From NCBI RefSeq assembly GCF_002420705.1, contig NZ_DIIM01000021.1:528581-592580 (forward strand): 64,000 nucleotides of DNA, given 5' to 3'. Within the stretch, counting starts at the first letter, position 1. Each line of letters begins with the position of its first letter. Shown here one piece after another: positions 1-8,679 of this stretch. Source of the stretch: Sphingobacterium sp. UBA5670. Its GTDB lineage: Bacteria; Bacteroidota; Bacteroidia; Sphingobacteriales; Sphingobacteriaceae. The translations under genes were made by a program, and so were the position numbers. The notes below the pieces were generated by a model, which was not told where the DNA came from, did not search any database, and saw nothing but the letters and a program-made list of their open reading frames with translations.

Positions 1-1
1 T

Positions 2-427
2 ATAGATCCTGCCGCAATTATTCCTGTTTTCCCGACCTTCGCCTACAAACAACAATATGCCAATGGCCTGATACTTGATGTAATCTTGCCAAAAGGAGCA
101 TATCTTCGGAAAGAGATCTTAAGGAATGGACGGGTTTCTATTGGTTCAGATCTAAATAGTACAATCTTTTACCTCCATGATTTCCAGGGCTCCGACAAAG
201 TATACACCTTTAGCCAGATGGAAATCAATTCGGGTCTGACTTATGAGCATAATTTGGGACGATCTTTTATTGCCACCCTGAAGTCGGGTGTAAAAACAAT
301 TCCTCGTGCTCGGATATTTGAAAAAAATAAGCCCCAACGCGATTATGTATGGGAGGCGAGCCCCGGTCCCTCTTTTTATATGAATGCAGGACTTTCTTTC
401 AACCCCTTTGCTAAGAAAAGAAGATAG
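2..427 (+). CDS. Outer-membrane beta-barrel protein, C-terminal part (DUF6268-like)
   Basis: The reading frame is open from the left edge of the window, so the start lies outside and only about 141 C-terminal residues are seen. They show alternating hydrophobic and polar strands rich in aromatic residues and glycine (for example YTFSQMEINSGLTYEHNLG) and end with a short basic tail after SFNPFAKK. This pattern fits a Bacteroidota outer-membrane beta-barrel, and the wording resembles proteins annotated DUF6268. That assignment is from memory of the family, not from a search. The TTG at 86 is not taken as a start because coding sequence continues upstream of it without a break. No ligand or transport role can be read from the fragment. 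It converges on the small gene that follows, with no clear terminator in the 29 bases between them. Confidence 0.6.
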   Translation: MDPAAIIPVFPTFAYKQQYANGLILDVILPKGAYLRKEILRNGRVSIGSDLNSTIFYLHDFQGSDKVYTFSQMEINSGLTYEHNLGRSFIATLKSGVKTIPRARIFEKNKPQRDYVWEASPGPSFYMNAGLSFNPFAKKRR

Positions 428-456
428 ACTATTAAGTGCTCATTTATTGAAATACT

Positions 457-642
457 TTATCCTTCATCTCTTGTATTTTTGATTAACCCGATGCCTGAAA
501 AGAAAAATAACAAGGATATCACCCCGACGACGATGAGTGTCATATTGGTTGTATCCCTATGAATCAACCCATTTCCTGTATAAATAAGTCCAACGATACC
601 TAGTATCGTTAATACTGTTCCAAAAATTCGCTTTACATTCAT
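457..642 (-). CDS. Small two-helix membrane protein
   Basis: A 61-residue protein with two predicted transmembrane segments, roughly residues 5-24 and 36-54, separated by a short polar loop (HRDTTN). A basic start (MNVKR) and a charged tail (KNTRDEG) suggest an inner-membrane hairpin. Short proteins of this design are common in Bacteroidota and have no assigned function. It converges on the beta-barrel gene to its left and is followed upstream by a 340-base non-coding stretch. I recognise no family. It is called a gene because of its clean ATG, length and membrane topology, but it could be missed or doubted by automated callers. Confidence 0.55.
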   Translation of the reverse strand: MNVKRIFGTVLTILGIVGLIYTGNGLIHRDTTNMTLIVVGVISLLFFFSGIGLIKNTRDEG

Positions 643-982
643 AATGTATTATTCTTTGTAGTGGCACCGACTCTGTTGCACCAGAATTAGGCTGCACTGA
701 ATATGCCGCTGCAATAGTCGCGTGCGGCCTATTTTAAATCTTAACGATCGTTCTATCTTAACACAACGATAAAGCGAAAAAGGTTTTAAATTATTTATAA
801 GAAGTTTAATCCAAAAACCTCATGCAGCAGAAAAATTTAAAATTGAAGCAAAGCTCCCATATGAACGATGAAACAAAATCCGCGAGACATCGTTGTTTAC
901 AATAAAAGAATAAAATCTTATTATATTCGTGTATTCCAGATCAGTCAAACCTGATAAACCTGGTTTAGAACAACAGATAAAA
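643..982. other. Intergenic region with a 10-bp palindrome
   Basis: No convincing gene is seen here. The stretch carries a perfect 10-bp palindrome, AACGATCGTT, at 743-752, of the type often bound by TetR-family repressors, and AT-rich sequence leading to the AraC gene. No TAnnTTTG box with a well-placed -33 element was found for either neighbour. Confidence 0.35.
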
Positions 983-1915
983 ATGATTGAAGCAGGGAAC
1001 ATCGAGTCCAATTCACTGTTTGAGCTTTATACAGCTTTGCAACTACCCGTAGACTTATTTGATTTAACGGCAGGCTTTACAATATTCAATCTCAATGAAA
1101 TTGGATTTAAGCTCCCCTTTGTATCCAGTTCTTACAGGCCCAATTTCTTTTCATTCCTTTTTGTCGGTGATGGAAAAGGCAGATACACCATAGACGACCA
1201 AACTTTTGAAGTCGTTCCTCATTCGATCTATTTTACAAATCCAAGCAATTATCGTACATTTAGCTGGAATGAGATTAATGATATCATCCTGATCACTTTT
1301 GATGAATCATTTTTAAAAAAATATATTGGTGAAGATGTCTACACAGATTTTCCATTTTTGCTGACTGAATTGGTCCGGCCAAAAGTAGTATCTGACGATT
1401 TTTTTCAGGACGTAAAATTAATTAATCAGCAACTATTGGACACGTACCTACGACATAGTCCTTCCAAATATAAAATCATTGGTCATCTGCTCGCAGTCAT
1501 TCTATTTCAGATAAAAGAACACATCTGGCAGGACTACAATCCCATCTATGAGGGCAATCGGAGTTCGCAAATTGTGATTTCTTTCAAACGATTATTAGAA
1601 CAACATTATCGCGACCTGAGCGCTGGTAAAGCGGAAATCGCGTTTCGTGTACAAGACTATGCGTTCGCCCAAAACTTGCATCCTAATTACCTAAGCAGTG
1701 TCATCAAGAGCAAAACTGGAAAAAATATTACCACCTGGATTTCTGAGAAATCTCTCATTGAAGCCCGGTCTTTACTCAAAAACAGTACACGCTCCATTAA
1801 AGAGATTACCTATAAACTTGGTTTCACTGAAACCGCCCATTTTAGTAATTTTTTCAAAAAACATACGGGCTTATCTCCCCTCCGGTACCGCCAGTCCATC
1901 CAGCAATCAAATTAG
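983..1915 (+). CDS. AraC-family transcriptional regulator
   Basis: The C-terminal 100 residues form a double helix-turn-helix of the AraC/XylS type: the segment YLSSVIKSKTGKNITTWISEK is the first motif, and the stretch IKEITYKLGFTETAHFSNFF followed by KKHTGLSPLRYR is the classic family signature. The N-terminal 170 residues resemble a cupin-like ligand domain. The frame can be extended to a GTG at 929, but the added residues look non-coding, so the ATG at 983 is preferred (310 residues). It lies directly upstream of two same-strand SDR oxidoreductases, a common arrangement in Sphingobacteriaceae in which the regulator controls the enzymes. Effector unknown. Inference of target genes rests only on adjacency. 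Confidence 0.85.
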   Translation: MIEAGNIESNSLFELYTALQLPVDLFDLTAGFTIFNLNEIGFKLPFVSSSYRPNFFSFLFVGDGKGRYTIDDQTFEVVPHSIYFTNPSNYRTFSWNEINDIILITFDESFLKKYIGEDVYTDFPFLLTELVRPKVVSDDFFQDVKLINQQLLDTYLRHSPSKYKIIGHLLAVILFQIKEHIWQDYNPIYEGNRSSQIVISFKRLLEQHYRDLSAGKAEIAFRVQDYAFAQNLHPNYLSSVIKSKTGKNITTWISEKSLIEARSLLKNSTRSIKEITYKLGFTETAHFSNFFKKHTGLSPLRYRQSIQQSN

Positions 1916-2079
1916 TACATTGCCAATTTCCTTTTTTATTTCCATGACCATACACTTCGTATTCCGTAAATCGACAACATCTATGTCGAATAACAAGTGG
2001 TGACAGCCCCTACCAGAGGAACTTTAAAATTTACAACAACTACTTTAATCTGCGCAACGCCCATCCATCCTATCTGCAA

Positions 2080-2087
2080 TACCTTTG
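2080..2087 (+). promoter_or_regulatory. Candidate -7 box (TACCTTTG)
   Basis: Exact match to the Bacteroidota -7 consensus TAnnTTTG, 26 bases before the ATG of the first SDR gene. No clear TTG was seen at the expected -33 position, so this is a candidate only. Confidence 0.4.
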
Positions 2088-2112
2088 AACTAACAAAATT
2101 AAATCAAACTAC

Positions 2113-2853
2113 ATGAAAAATTTAGCGGATAAAGTAGCAGTTGTAACCGGATCATCAAAAGGAATTGGAGCTGCGATTGCATAGCAGTTTGCAGAAGCCG
2201 GCGCAAAATTAATTGTCAACTATAGCGGTAACGAAGAAGCAGCCAATGCAATTGTATCAGGCATCAGACTCAACGGCGGCGAGGCCATTGCCATCAAAGC
2301 TGATGTGAGCAAAAAAAGTGACATCACACGTCTATTTGACGAAAGTATCGCTCATTTTGGTCGGATAGATATCTGGGTGAATAATGCCGGTATCATGCAA
2401 AACTCCTTAATCAAAGAATTGAGTGAGGAGCAGTTTAACCGACAAATAGACGTCAACTTCAAAGGGGTTTTCTATTCATTACAGGAAGCTGCCAGTAAAC
2501 TCGAAGATAACGGAAGCATTATCAATCTTTCTTCTACCGTTACTCGTACGATATTTCCAACCTATGGTGTTTATTCCGCTACAAAAGCAGCAGTAGAACA
2601 AATGAGCCGTGTCTTTGCCAAAGAGATCGGTGCAAGAGGAATTAATGTTAATTGCGTGCTGCCCGGGCCGACAGGAACGGATCTATTCTTAGCAGGAAAA
2701 TCCGAAGAGCAAATCGCACAGCTTGCAGCAACCAACGCTTTCAAACGATTGGGCAGGCCTGAAGATATTGCGAGAGTCGTCGTGTTTTTGGCGACAGAGG
2801 AGGCCAAATGGATCTCTGGACAGTGTATAGGCGCCAATGGCGGCATGGCTTAA
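2113..2853 (+). pseudogene. SDR-family oxidoreductase interrupted by a TAG stop
   Basis: From the ATG at 2113 the frame reads MKNLADKVAVVTGSSKGIG, a perfect SDR Rossmann start, then hits TAG at 2182-2184 (codon 24), and continues in the same frame with QFAEAGAKLIVNYSG to the normal end. Apart from that codon it is a complete classical SDR of 246 positions, with the NNAG motif and the YSATK active-site motif (Y-x3-K). Translation restarting at the GTG at 2305 would give a 182-residue protein lacking the NAD(P)-binding glycine motif, so it should not be functional. The upstream AraC gene and the downstream SDR suggest one operon. A single-base change of CAG or AAG to TAG would explain the stop; a sequencing error cannot be excluded. 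Confidence 0.8.
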
Positions 2854-2865
2854 ACTTTCACAAAA

Positions 2866-3618
2866 ATGAACACATTAAACGATAAAGTAGCCTTAATAAC
2901 AGGCTCAGCAAGAGGCTTGGGTAAAGCTATAGCCGAACGCTACGCGGCCTTAGGCGCCAGCATTGTACTTAATTATTCAAGAGATAAAACCTCTGCAGAT
3001 GAGGTCGAAAGCAACATAAGAGCAATGGGCGCTAAAGTTATTTCCATTCGGGCCGACGTCAGCAAAGTAGATGACATCGAAAATCTGTTTGCAAAGGCAA
3101 AATCCACTTTTGGAAAAATAGATATTGTTGTTGCAAATGCAGGTATAGAAATGGTCGAAACTCCTGTTACGCAGTTTACTGAAGAACAATTTGATCGATT
3201 ATTTTCGGTCAATACCAGGGGTTCTTATTTTACAATGCAGCAAGCAGCGTTACATGTAGAAAACAACGGTCGTATTATTTATGTCGCTTCCAGTACCACG
3301 GCATTTCCAGTACAGGGAATGGCCATATACGGCGGCAGCAAGATGTCTCCTCGCTATGTTGTCGATGTATTATCAAAAGAAATTGGACATCGTGGTGTCA
3401 CGGTCAATTCCATTATTCCCTTTGCTGTAGATCATTCCGGAATATTTGCTGAGGAAGGAAGTTACCCCGAACTAAGAAAGTCACTCTTGGATAGCTGTCC
3501 AATGGGAAGACTAGCAGAAGTCGAAGATGTCGCTAATGTAGCCGAATTTTTTGCAAGCGATCTCTCCTCCTTTGTTAATGGACAACACCTGATAGTCAAT
3601 GGTGGAGCTAATCAATAG
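2866..3618 (+). CDS. SDR-family NAD(P)-dependent oxidoreductase
   Basis: A 250-residue classical short-chain dehydrogenase/reductase, the usual length for the family. It has the cofactor motif TGSARGLG near residue 12, the NAG motif (VANAGIE), the catalytic serine in YVASST, and the Y-x3-K pair as YGGSK. The C-terminus VNGQHLIVNGGANQ is typical of 3-oxoacyl-ACP reductase-like and glucose dehydrogenase-like SDRs. Substrate cannot be read from the sequence. It starts 12 bases after the disrupted SDR at 2113-2853 and is clearly a paralogue of it, so the pair probably arose by duplication and may be co-transcribed under the AraC regulator. It may now carry the operon's activity alone. Confidence 0.9.
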   Translation: MNTLNDKVALITGSARGLGKAIAERYAALGASIVLNYSRDKTSADEVESNIRAMGAKVISIRADVSKVDDIENLFAKAKSTFGKIDIVVANAGIEMVETPVTQFTEEQFDRLFSVNTRGSYFTMQQAALHVENNGRIIYVASSTTAFPVQGMAIYGGSKMSPRYVVDVLSKEIGHRGVTVNSIIPFAVDHSGIFAEEGSYPELRKSLLDSCPMGRLAEVEDVANVAEFFASDLSSFVNGQHLIVNGGANQ

Positions 3619-3653
3619 TGAGCAAATGTCGGCCAGGCAACCTATTGAATAAG

Positions 3654-3682
3654 AAAGGCTAGGAAATTAATCCCTAGCCTTT
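3654..3682. terminator. Bidirectional terminator hairpin between convergent genes
   Basis: Perfect 10-bp inverted repeat AAAGGCTAGG (3654-3663) and CCTAGCCTTT (3673-3682) with a 9-base loop, between the plus-strand SDR and the minus-strand CobW gene. Flanks are A/T-rich, but the T-run is weak on both sides. Confidence 0.6.
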
Positions 3683-3744
3683 GAAAAATACAATATCTAA
3701 CCTACATTAACTATTGACTGGACCATTAAGGAACACAAATAGTT

Positions 3745-4956
3745 TTAAATATTTTCAGGAAATTCATCTTTCCACCAAGTAAAACGCCAATCATCGGCTT
3801 CTTCTTCTGTCAATAGGCATTCTTCCAATTCCGCCATATGCTTTTCTCTATCCAGATTCTGACCGATAAAGACCAATTCATTTTTTCGATCTTCCCACTC
3901 CGGATGCCAACGTTTGAGAAGCTCAGTTCTTATTTCAACATAACTAGGGTATTGATAACGCTGCTCTTCAGGCATGCTGCTCCACCAAGAACCCGCGCCT
4001 TCCAGCCTTACACTTCCACCCGCCTGACTAAAGCTGATTGCCAGGTCCGGACGAGAGGCCAACCAGAGGAGACCTTTAGCCCGTAAGATATTATGCGGAT
4101 ACCGTTCGTTGAGATATCGGTACAATCGCTGTGGATGGAATGGACGTTGTGACCGAAAGACAAAAGATGAAATCCCATACTCTTCTGTTTCGGGCTTATG
4201 TTCGTTTTCAAGCTCCTTGATCCAACCTGCCGAAGAGGAAGCTTCGTCAAAGTCAAACGAGCCGGTACCCATAATTTCTTTGGGATCAATACGCCCAAAC
4301 TGTGTACGAAGAAGTTTAGCACCTGGATTAAGGCGCCCAATTGCCGCTTCCAAAGTGCCCAGAGTCTCCTCAGAGACCAGATCAGCTTTGTTCAGAAGGA
4401 TAACATTTGCAAACTCGATCTGATCGGTCAACAGATTGACAATTGTCCTATTGTCATAGTCATCATCCGTCAGTTTTCTATCCAATAAGGTATCGGCACT
4501 TCCAAAATCTTTAGCGAAATTGAAACAGTCCACAACAGTTACCATGGTGTCAATGTAACTGAATGAAGACAGATCAATTGCATTTTCGGCACCAACATAA
4601 CTGAATGTCTGTGCAACCGGGATAGGCTCCGAGATACCGGTACTCTCGATAAGAAGATAATCAAAGCGATTTTCTTTCGCCAATCGCTCCACTTCGACCA
4701 TCAAATCCTCCCTTAATGTACAACAAATACATCCATTGCTCATTTCCACGAGCTTTTCCTCTGTGCGCGAAAGGACGTTTTCGCGCTCTACCGTCTGTAC
4801 ATCGATATTAACCTCACTCATATCATTGACAATAACGGCAACTTTCTTACCCTCTTTATTGTGCAAAATATGATTCAATAGTGTGGTTTTTCCTGCGCCT
4901 AAAAATCCACTCAAAACGGTGACCGGCAATTTAAATTTTGGGGAGATGCTGCTCAT
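3745..4956 (-). CDS. CobW/ZigA-family zinc-associated GTPase
   Basis: A 403-residue G3E-family P-loop GTPase. It shows the Walker A motif GFLGAGKTT, the metal-binding CxCC motif in NGCICCTLREDL, the ESTG motif, the NKAD guanine-specificity motif, and a C-terminal CobW_C domain from about residue 245. Members of this COG0523 group act as metal chaperones; zinc-starvation forms (ZigA/YciC) deliver zinc to client proteins in the cytoplasm. The start is placed at MSSISPKF because the 13 residues upstream overlap the promoter and look non-coding. A promoter with a palindromic operator over its -33 element precedes it, consistent with repression when zinc is plentiful. The zinc role is inferred from family and operator, not demonstrated. 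Confidence 0.85.
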   Translation of the reverse strand: MSSISPKFKLPVTVLSGFLGAGKTTLLNHILHNKEGKKVAVIVNDMSEVNIDVQTVERENVLSRTEEKLVEMSNGCICCTLREDLMVEVERLAKENRFDYLLIESTGISEPIPVAQTFSYVGAENAIDLSSFSYIDTMVTVVDCFNFAKDFGSADTLLDRKLTDDDYDNRTIVNLLTDQIEFANVILLNKADLVSEETLGTLEAAIGRLNPGAKLLRTQFGRIDPKEIMGTGSFDFDEASSSAGWIKELENEHKPETEEYGISSFVFRSQRPFHPQRLYRYLNERYPHNILRAKGLLWLASRPDLAISFSQAGGSVRLEGAGSWWSSMPEEQRYQYPSYVEIRTELLKRWHPEWEDRKNELVFIGQNLDREKHMAELEECLLTEEEADDWRFTWWKDEFPENI

Positions 4957-4972
4957 AGTAATTTCGTTTAAA

Positions 4973-5003
4973 CAAATGTAAAAACAAAAAGACATAAATG
5001 CAA
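4973..5003 (-). promoter_or_regulatory. Promoter of the CobW gene (-7 TACATTTG, -33 TTG)
   Basis: On the minus strand, TACATTTG (4973-4980 on the plus strand as CAAATGTA) matches TAnnTTTG exactly, and a TTG lies 20 bases upstream (CAA at 5001-5003). The -7 box ends 16 bases before the start codon. Confidence 0.6.
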
Positions 5004-5012
5004 CATCGTTGC
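5000..5012. promoter_or_regulatory. Candidate zinc-responsive operator GCAAC-ATC-GTTGC
   Basis: Perfect 5-bp inverted repeat with a 3-base spacer covering the -33 element of the CobW promoter. The position is ideal for a repressor such as Zur. The identity of the regulator is inference from the downstream zinc-type GTPase. Confidence 0.5.
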
Positions 5013-5126
5013 TTTATTGATCAATCTAAGTTAAACAACTTCTCCCTTAAAAATCTTATGATTCAATAGGCCTCATTTAAAACCGTCAGTAATACGCTGC
5101 CGTAACATAAACATGTATCCATTTTT

Positions 5127-7841
5127 TCATATCCATTGTATAATTAATATGTCTCCTTTCTTAAGTAGAAGCTGGTCTTTAAAATTGACGACCAAACGTC
5201 TACTAGTACGTTTCAACCCTGCCAACTCTATCGACCTGTCATTTTGTTTCGCAACAAGATGCCTTTTGTCAAGCGAAAGGTCATCGGCATCACCTATATG
5301 AAATTCATGAAGCATCAATTCACCATATTTCAAGCTCAATGTACAACAGCATTCGCCTTCACTTTTTCGCCTTTGTGAATAAGTTCCCCATCCTTTTGCT
5401 GCCGTGAAAGGGGCCCTGAAATCTGCTGCTCCCACTTTAGGTGTAAAGCCGATCCGTCCCTTTGGTCCATGGTAACTGAAACCACAGACGCTGATAAAGG
5501 TTCCATAGCTTGCCATCGCGCGGGCATAATGATCACTGCATTCAATCTCGTTAAAAGGATTTCGTCTGGCTGCATGATGGCGGTCATGAATCATCCTTGT
5601 CAACACCAAACTTTCATCAACCATGCCTTCTGCCATCATATGTGCAGCGACCTGATGTTCAAAACCGCTCATGCATTCATGAAAATAGCCTAATTGCCAG
5701 GTTGTATGATCACCATAAGCCTTGTCTTCATTCTTTGGATTGGTATTCATTACCATTCCTCCCTCTCCCGCCAAGGCATATGGTCTTCCGCCAAGATGTG
5801 TTTTTATATAAGGCCCTACATCCGTAGTGAAGTTATACTTCCAGAGAGCTTTTAAAGCAGATACAACCTTCTCTTGGCTATTGATCCGTGGCATATCTAC
5901 CTGCGCACACCAAGCCTGGCCATAAACCTGATCAATATGACAGGTATTGTAAGCCCCCAACTTCTTTCGGCCTTGTAGCATATCGGGCCGATGAATATAA
6001 TATTCCCCGTTAAAGAGCTTGGTATCCATATTTTCAGATCCTTTTCTAACATATTCCAGACACAGTTGCTGAAATTTTTTGTCCCCCACTTCCTTCGCCA
6101 TCAATGCGGCAGCTTGTATTGCAGCGAGACACAATCCGACGATCCAGGCGATTTCACCTTCCCAGACCGCATCCAGTGTATTTTCCATTGGCGTATCCGT
6201 CATACCATCGTTGTTTTTGTCCTGATCAAGTACAAACTGAATTGCCTTCTTAAGCTTAGGCCAGTTTCTTTCAAGGAATACATGATCACTACTCATCTGA
6301 TGATCGCGATAGAACCGCAGAATAACGCCCGCCTGCCCATCGATCGCAGGTCTTTTTTCATATTCAGCTCGAAAGATGATGGCACCGGTATCGGGCTGAA
6401 AGCCCACGCCTAGATCCGTCACTTCGCGTAAATTACGTTCCAGATCCGGAAATATCCTGCCCATGGACTGCCCGTATTGCCAGACATGGGTACAAGTGCC
6501 GGCACATGCCCCAACGCCTTCCCAAGCCCAAAATCTTCCCGAAGCAAAACGCATGGTATTTGCTGTAGCTAGCGTTCCTATATTGACAAAAGTGCGGTCC
6601 ATAAACCAGGTGGGCAGTGTCGTATCATTCCAGGTCTCCTGCCATAACATGGTTTCCCTATCAAGCTTTTCACGGTTGATCAAATAATAATTGACCACAG
6701 CCGCAGCGTCGCTAAATTTGGTACCATACCAATAACCCGATTGCGCTTCCTTTAGATGTTGTCTCAGTTTAGGATGCGGATTGTTAAAATGCCAAGAGAT
6801 CGCATAAGAAATCTGACTGACCTCTTTTGGTTTGATTGTGCGTTGCACCGTAAAGGCACCTACCTGCATATTCGAAAAATCGATTACGGAATCACTTCTG
6901 TCTATTTTAATCTCTAGTGGTTTGACGGGCCATTCCTGTAATCGCGTCGTAGGTTGAGCCTGCAAGTCCATGCAAGTAAAAGCCATCGTTCCATAATCGC
7001 CAGCTTGCATGGCTTGATCTGGAACCTGATCACAGCTGTAAAGTAATACCTGACTACCTGCATATTCAGCGAGATGAGAACGTTTCTTAACAGAATCAAA
7101 ATCCTTACGCCCTGTATGCACACCATTTTCCATCCAGCCAGTCAAAGTTACATCGATAGCCCTGTCATCTTTGTTTTGTAATTCAATATGTATGGTTGTA
7201 AGTGGCAATGAAGAGTTATCCTGATCCAAAGGAATAAATGGCGAATAGGCGATCAAGACGACATCCAATGGAAAGTCGGCACTGCTATAGGTAATCCGGC
7301 AGGTAGGATAAGTTGCTTCAAATACAATTTCATCCCAATGGTTTTCCCGAAGCTCCTTAATAACTTGCTTTTCATTGACCAGCGTCGAAATCGCAAAGCC
7401 CTGCTCCATACACCGCAGATTGTCTGCAATAGCAGGTTCGATATAAGCGGACCCATCCCTCGGGCGCACTGTAATCAATTCCTTCCCATTATTCCATAGT
7501 ACATTTTTAGGCTCTATCCCCTCACATTCACCATCATAAGCCGTATTAAATATCTGCCATAGCCACAACCGACCGTCACCTCCGATATAGACGGTACCCG
7601 CATGCAAACCACCTACAGGCATTCCGATGTACCGCAGTTCATTTTTACTTTTTCGATAGACAATCTTCTCTCCCTTTTCATACAGCGAGTTAAGCCATCG
7701 CCTACTGATGCCTTTATCCTCTGGAATGTTGTGTATCGGTTTGTCCCGAGCAAATACACTATTTGACCATACAGGAAACTTACTGGCCAGTACACCGAGG
7801 CCAAATAAACCGGCTTTCTTAAAAAAACTCCTTCTATCCAT
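5127..7841 (-). CDS. GH116-family glycoside hydrolase, Tat-exported
   Basis: A 904-residue protein starting MDRRSFFKKAGLFGLG, a twin-arginine signal with RRxFF followed by a hydrophobic stretch; the 20 residues upstream are probably not translated. After an N-terminal beta-sandwich (about residues 50-390, including the GGLHAGTVYIGGDGRLWLWQ stretch) comes an all-alpha catalytic domain like DUF608/GH116, the family of bile-acid beta-glucosidase GBA2 and bacterial beta-glucosidases. Landmark motifs are GACAGTCTHVWQYGQS and, near the C-terminus, NPFNEIECSDHYARAMASYG. The enzyme should act in the periplasm on a beta-glucoside or beta-xyloside; specificity cannot be assigned. It stands alone between unrelated genes, with no transporter or regulator beside it. 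Confidence 0.8.
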   Translation of the reverse strand: MDRRSFFKKAGLFGLGVLASKFPVWSNSVFARDKPIHNIPEDKGISRRWLNSLYEKGEKIVYRKSKNELRYIGMPVGGLHAGTVYIGGDGRLWLWQIFNTAYDGECEGIEPKNVLWNNGKELITVRPRDGSAYIEPAIADNLRCMEQGFAISTLVNEKQVIKELRENHWDEIVFEATYPTCRITYSSADFPLDVVLIAYSPFIPLDQDNSSLPLTTIHIELQNKDDRAIDVTLTGWMENGVHTGRKDFDSVKKRSHLAEYAGSQVLLYSCDQVPDQAMQAGDYGTMAFTCMDLQAQPTTRLQEWPVKPLEIKIDRSDSVIDFSNMQVGAFTVQRTIKPKEVSQISYAISWHFNNPHPKLRQHLKEAQSGYWYGTKFSDAAAVVNYYLINREKLDRETMLWQETWNDTTLPTWFMDRTFVNIGTLATANTMRFASGRFWAWEGVGACAGTCTHVWQYGQSMGRIFPDLERNLREVTDLGVGFQPDTGAIIFRAEYEKRPAIDGQAGVILRFYRDHQMSSDHVFLERNWPKLKKAIQFVLDQDKNNDGMTDTPMENTLDAVWEGEIAWIVGLCLAAIQAAALMAKEVGDKKFQQLCLEYVRKGSENMDTKLFNGEYYIHRPDMLQGRKKLGAYNTCHIDQVYGQAWCAQVDMPRINSQEKVVSALKALWKYNFTTDVGPYIKTHLGGRPYALAGEGGMVMNTNPKNEDKAYGDHTTWQLGYFHECMSGFEHQVAAHMMAEGMVDESLVLTRMIHDRHHAARRNPFNEIECSDHYARAMASYGTFISVCGFSYHGPKGRIGFTPKVGAADFRAPFTAAKGWGTYSQRRKSEGECCCTLSLKYGELMLHEFHIGDADDLSLDKRHLVAKQNDRSIELAGLKRTSRRLVVNFKDQLLLKKGDILIIQWI

Positions 7842-7959
7842 TCGTTTATAATTGTTACCATCCGGGATTGAGCGGAAGTAAATATTGGTTTGTCTACGCA
7901 AGATATTGAAATATCCTTTATATCCAGCAATAAACGTACAAACAACAAATGGAGAATCA

Positions 7960-8002
7960 ATAAAAAGTTAAAGCCGCCTGATGTAGCAAAATCACAGCGG
8001 CT
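7960..8002 (-). terminator. Terminator downstream of the small barrel gene
   Basis: Reading leftward, AGCCGCTG, a 14-base loop and CAG-G-CGGCT form a stem with one bulge, followed by TTAACTTTTTATTG. It lies 61 bases after the stop of the barrel gene at 8063. Confidence 0.45.
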
Positions 8003-8062
8003 CAGCTTACAGCACAGGAAAGTCTGTAAAGGTTACCTACCAGTGAAACTATTCGCTTAAGC

Positions 8063-8653
8063 TTAAAACAAACGCACTTTAAATCCCAGTTGATACTGGT
8101 CAATATGTGCATCCCAGTTGTCTACGATTTTATTATTCTTTTTGAATTGACGATATCTAAAATACAACGCCCCAAGGTCTATTCCCAAGGCGTAGCCTAT
8201 ACGTGTGCGGCTGTTGAACGCAGGTGAACCATTATTGAGTTTATAGGCATCGTCGTTAAGCAACAGATTAAAGTCCAGGCCCCCCAAGATTGAAAATTTT
8301 CTCGTAAAATTAACTTTAAGATATACCGGCGTGTTGAGATACTTCAGCGAGCGAGTCCCTTTGGATAAGCCACCGGAAAGGGAGGCTGTATTGTCATTGA
8401 CACGTATTCGAGTTAAATTGTAGGTAGGTTCAACTTGGACATCCATCTTACTATTGAGCGGAAAAATCAAATCTCCCCCTAACTGATACCCCATTCTATT
8501 GGCGCCAAATGCATTGCCATTTGCGCGCGAAATATTACCACCAACCCGCATTCCAACCCCCATTTGCCCATAACATACGGACTTGAAACCAAACAATCCC
8601 ATTATCAAAAAGCAAATTAACTTTGCACAGTGCATCAGCTTTAATCGATCCAT
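8063..8653 (-). CDS. Outer-membrane beta-barrel protein (PorT/OMP_b-brl type)
   Basis: A 196-residue protein with a hydrophobic signal peptide (residues about 9-27, ending SVCYGQ) and a mature part of alternating strands: GVGMRVGGNISRANG, YQLGGDLIFPL, MDVQVEPTYNLTRIRV, YLNTPVYLKVNFTRKFSILGG, ending QLGFKVRLF with the terminal phenylalanine usual for outer-membrane barrels. This is the pattern of the small PorT-like barrels common in Bacteroidota, often of unknown function. The longer frame beginning at 8713 overlaps the neighbouring HD-domain remnant, so a start at MDRLKLMHC is chosen; MHCAKL at 8635 is an alternative. Nothing nearby indicates a ligand. Confidence 0.7.
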   Translation of the reverse strand: MDRLKLMHCAKLICFLIMGLFGFKSVCYGQMGVGMRVGGNISRANGNAFGANRMGYQLGGDLIFPLNSKMDVQVEPTYNLTRIRVNDNTASLSGGLSKGTRSLKYLNTPVYLKVNFTRKFSILGGLDFNLLLNDDAYKLNNGSPAFNSRTRIGYALGIDLGALYFRYRQFKKNNKIVDNWDAHIDQYQLGFKVRLF

Positions 8654-8679
8654 CTTTATCATTTTTACAATACAACACA

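Noticed and set aside
152..337. Minus-strand ORF inside the first barrel gene
   Set aside because: Shadow of the plus-strand coding frame; no family resemblance.
820..1011. 63-residue minus-strand ORF overlapping the AraC start
   Set aside because: Overlaps the regulator and has no recognisable motif.
1698..2003. 101-residue plus-strand ORF at the end of the AraC gene
   Set aside because: Mostly inside the AraC helix-turn-helix coding region in another frame; composition not protein-like.
2305..2853. 182-residue SDR protein from an internal GTG
   Set aside because: The homologous frame begins at the ATG at 2113; the GTG lies after the cofactor-binding motif, so this is the tail of a broken gene, not a separate enzyme.
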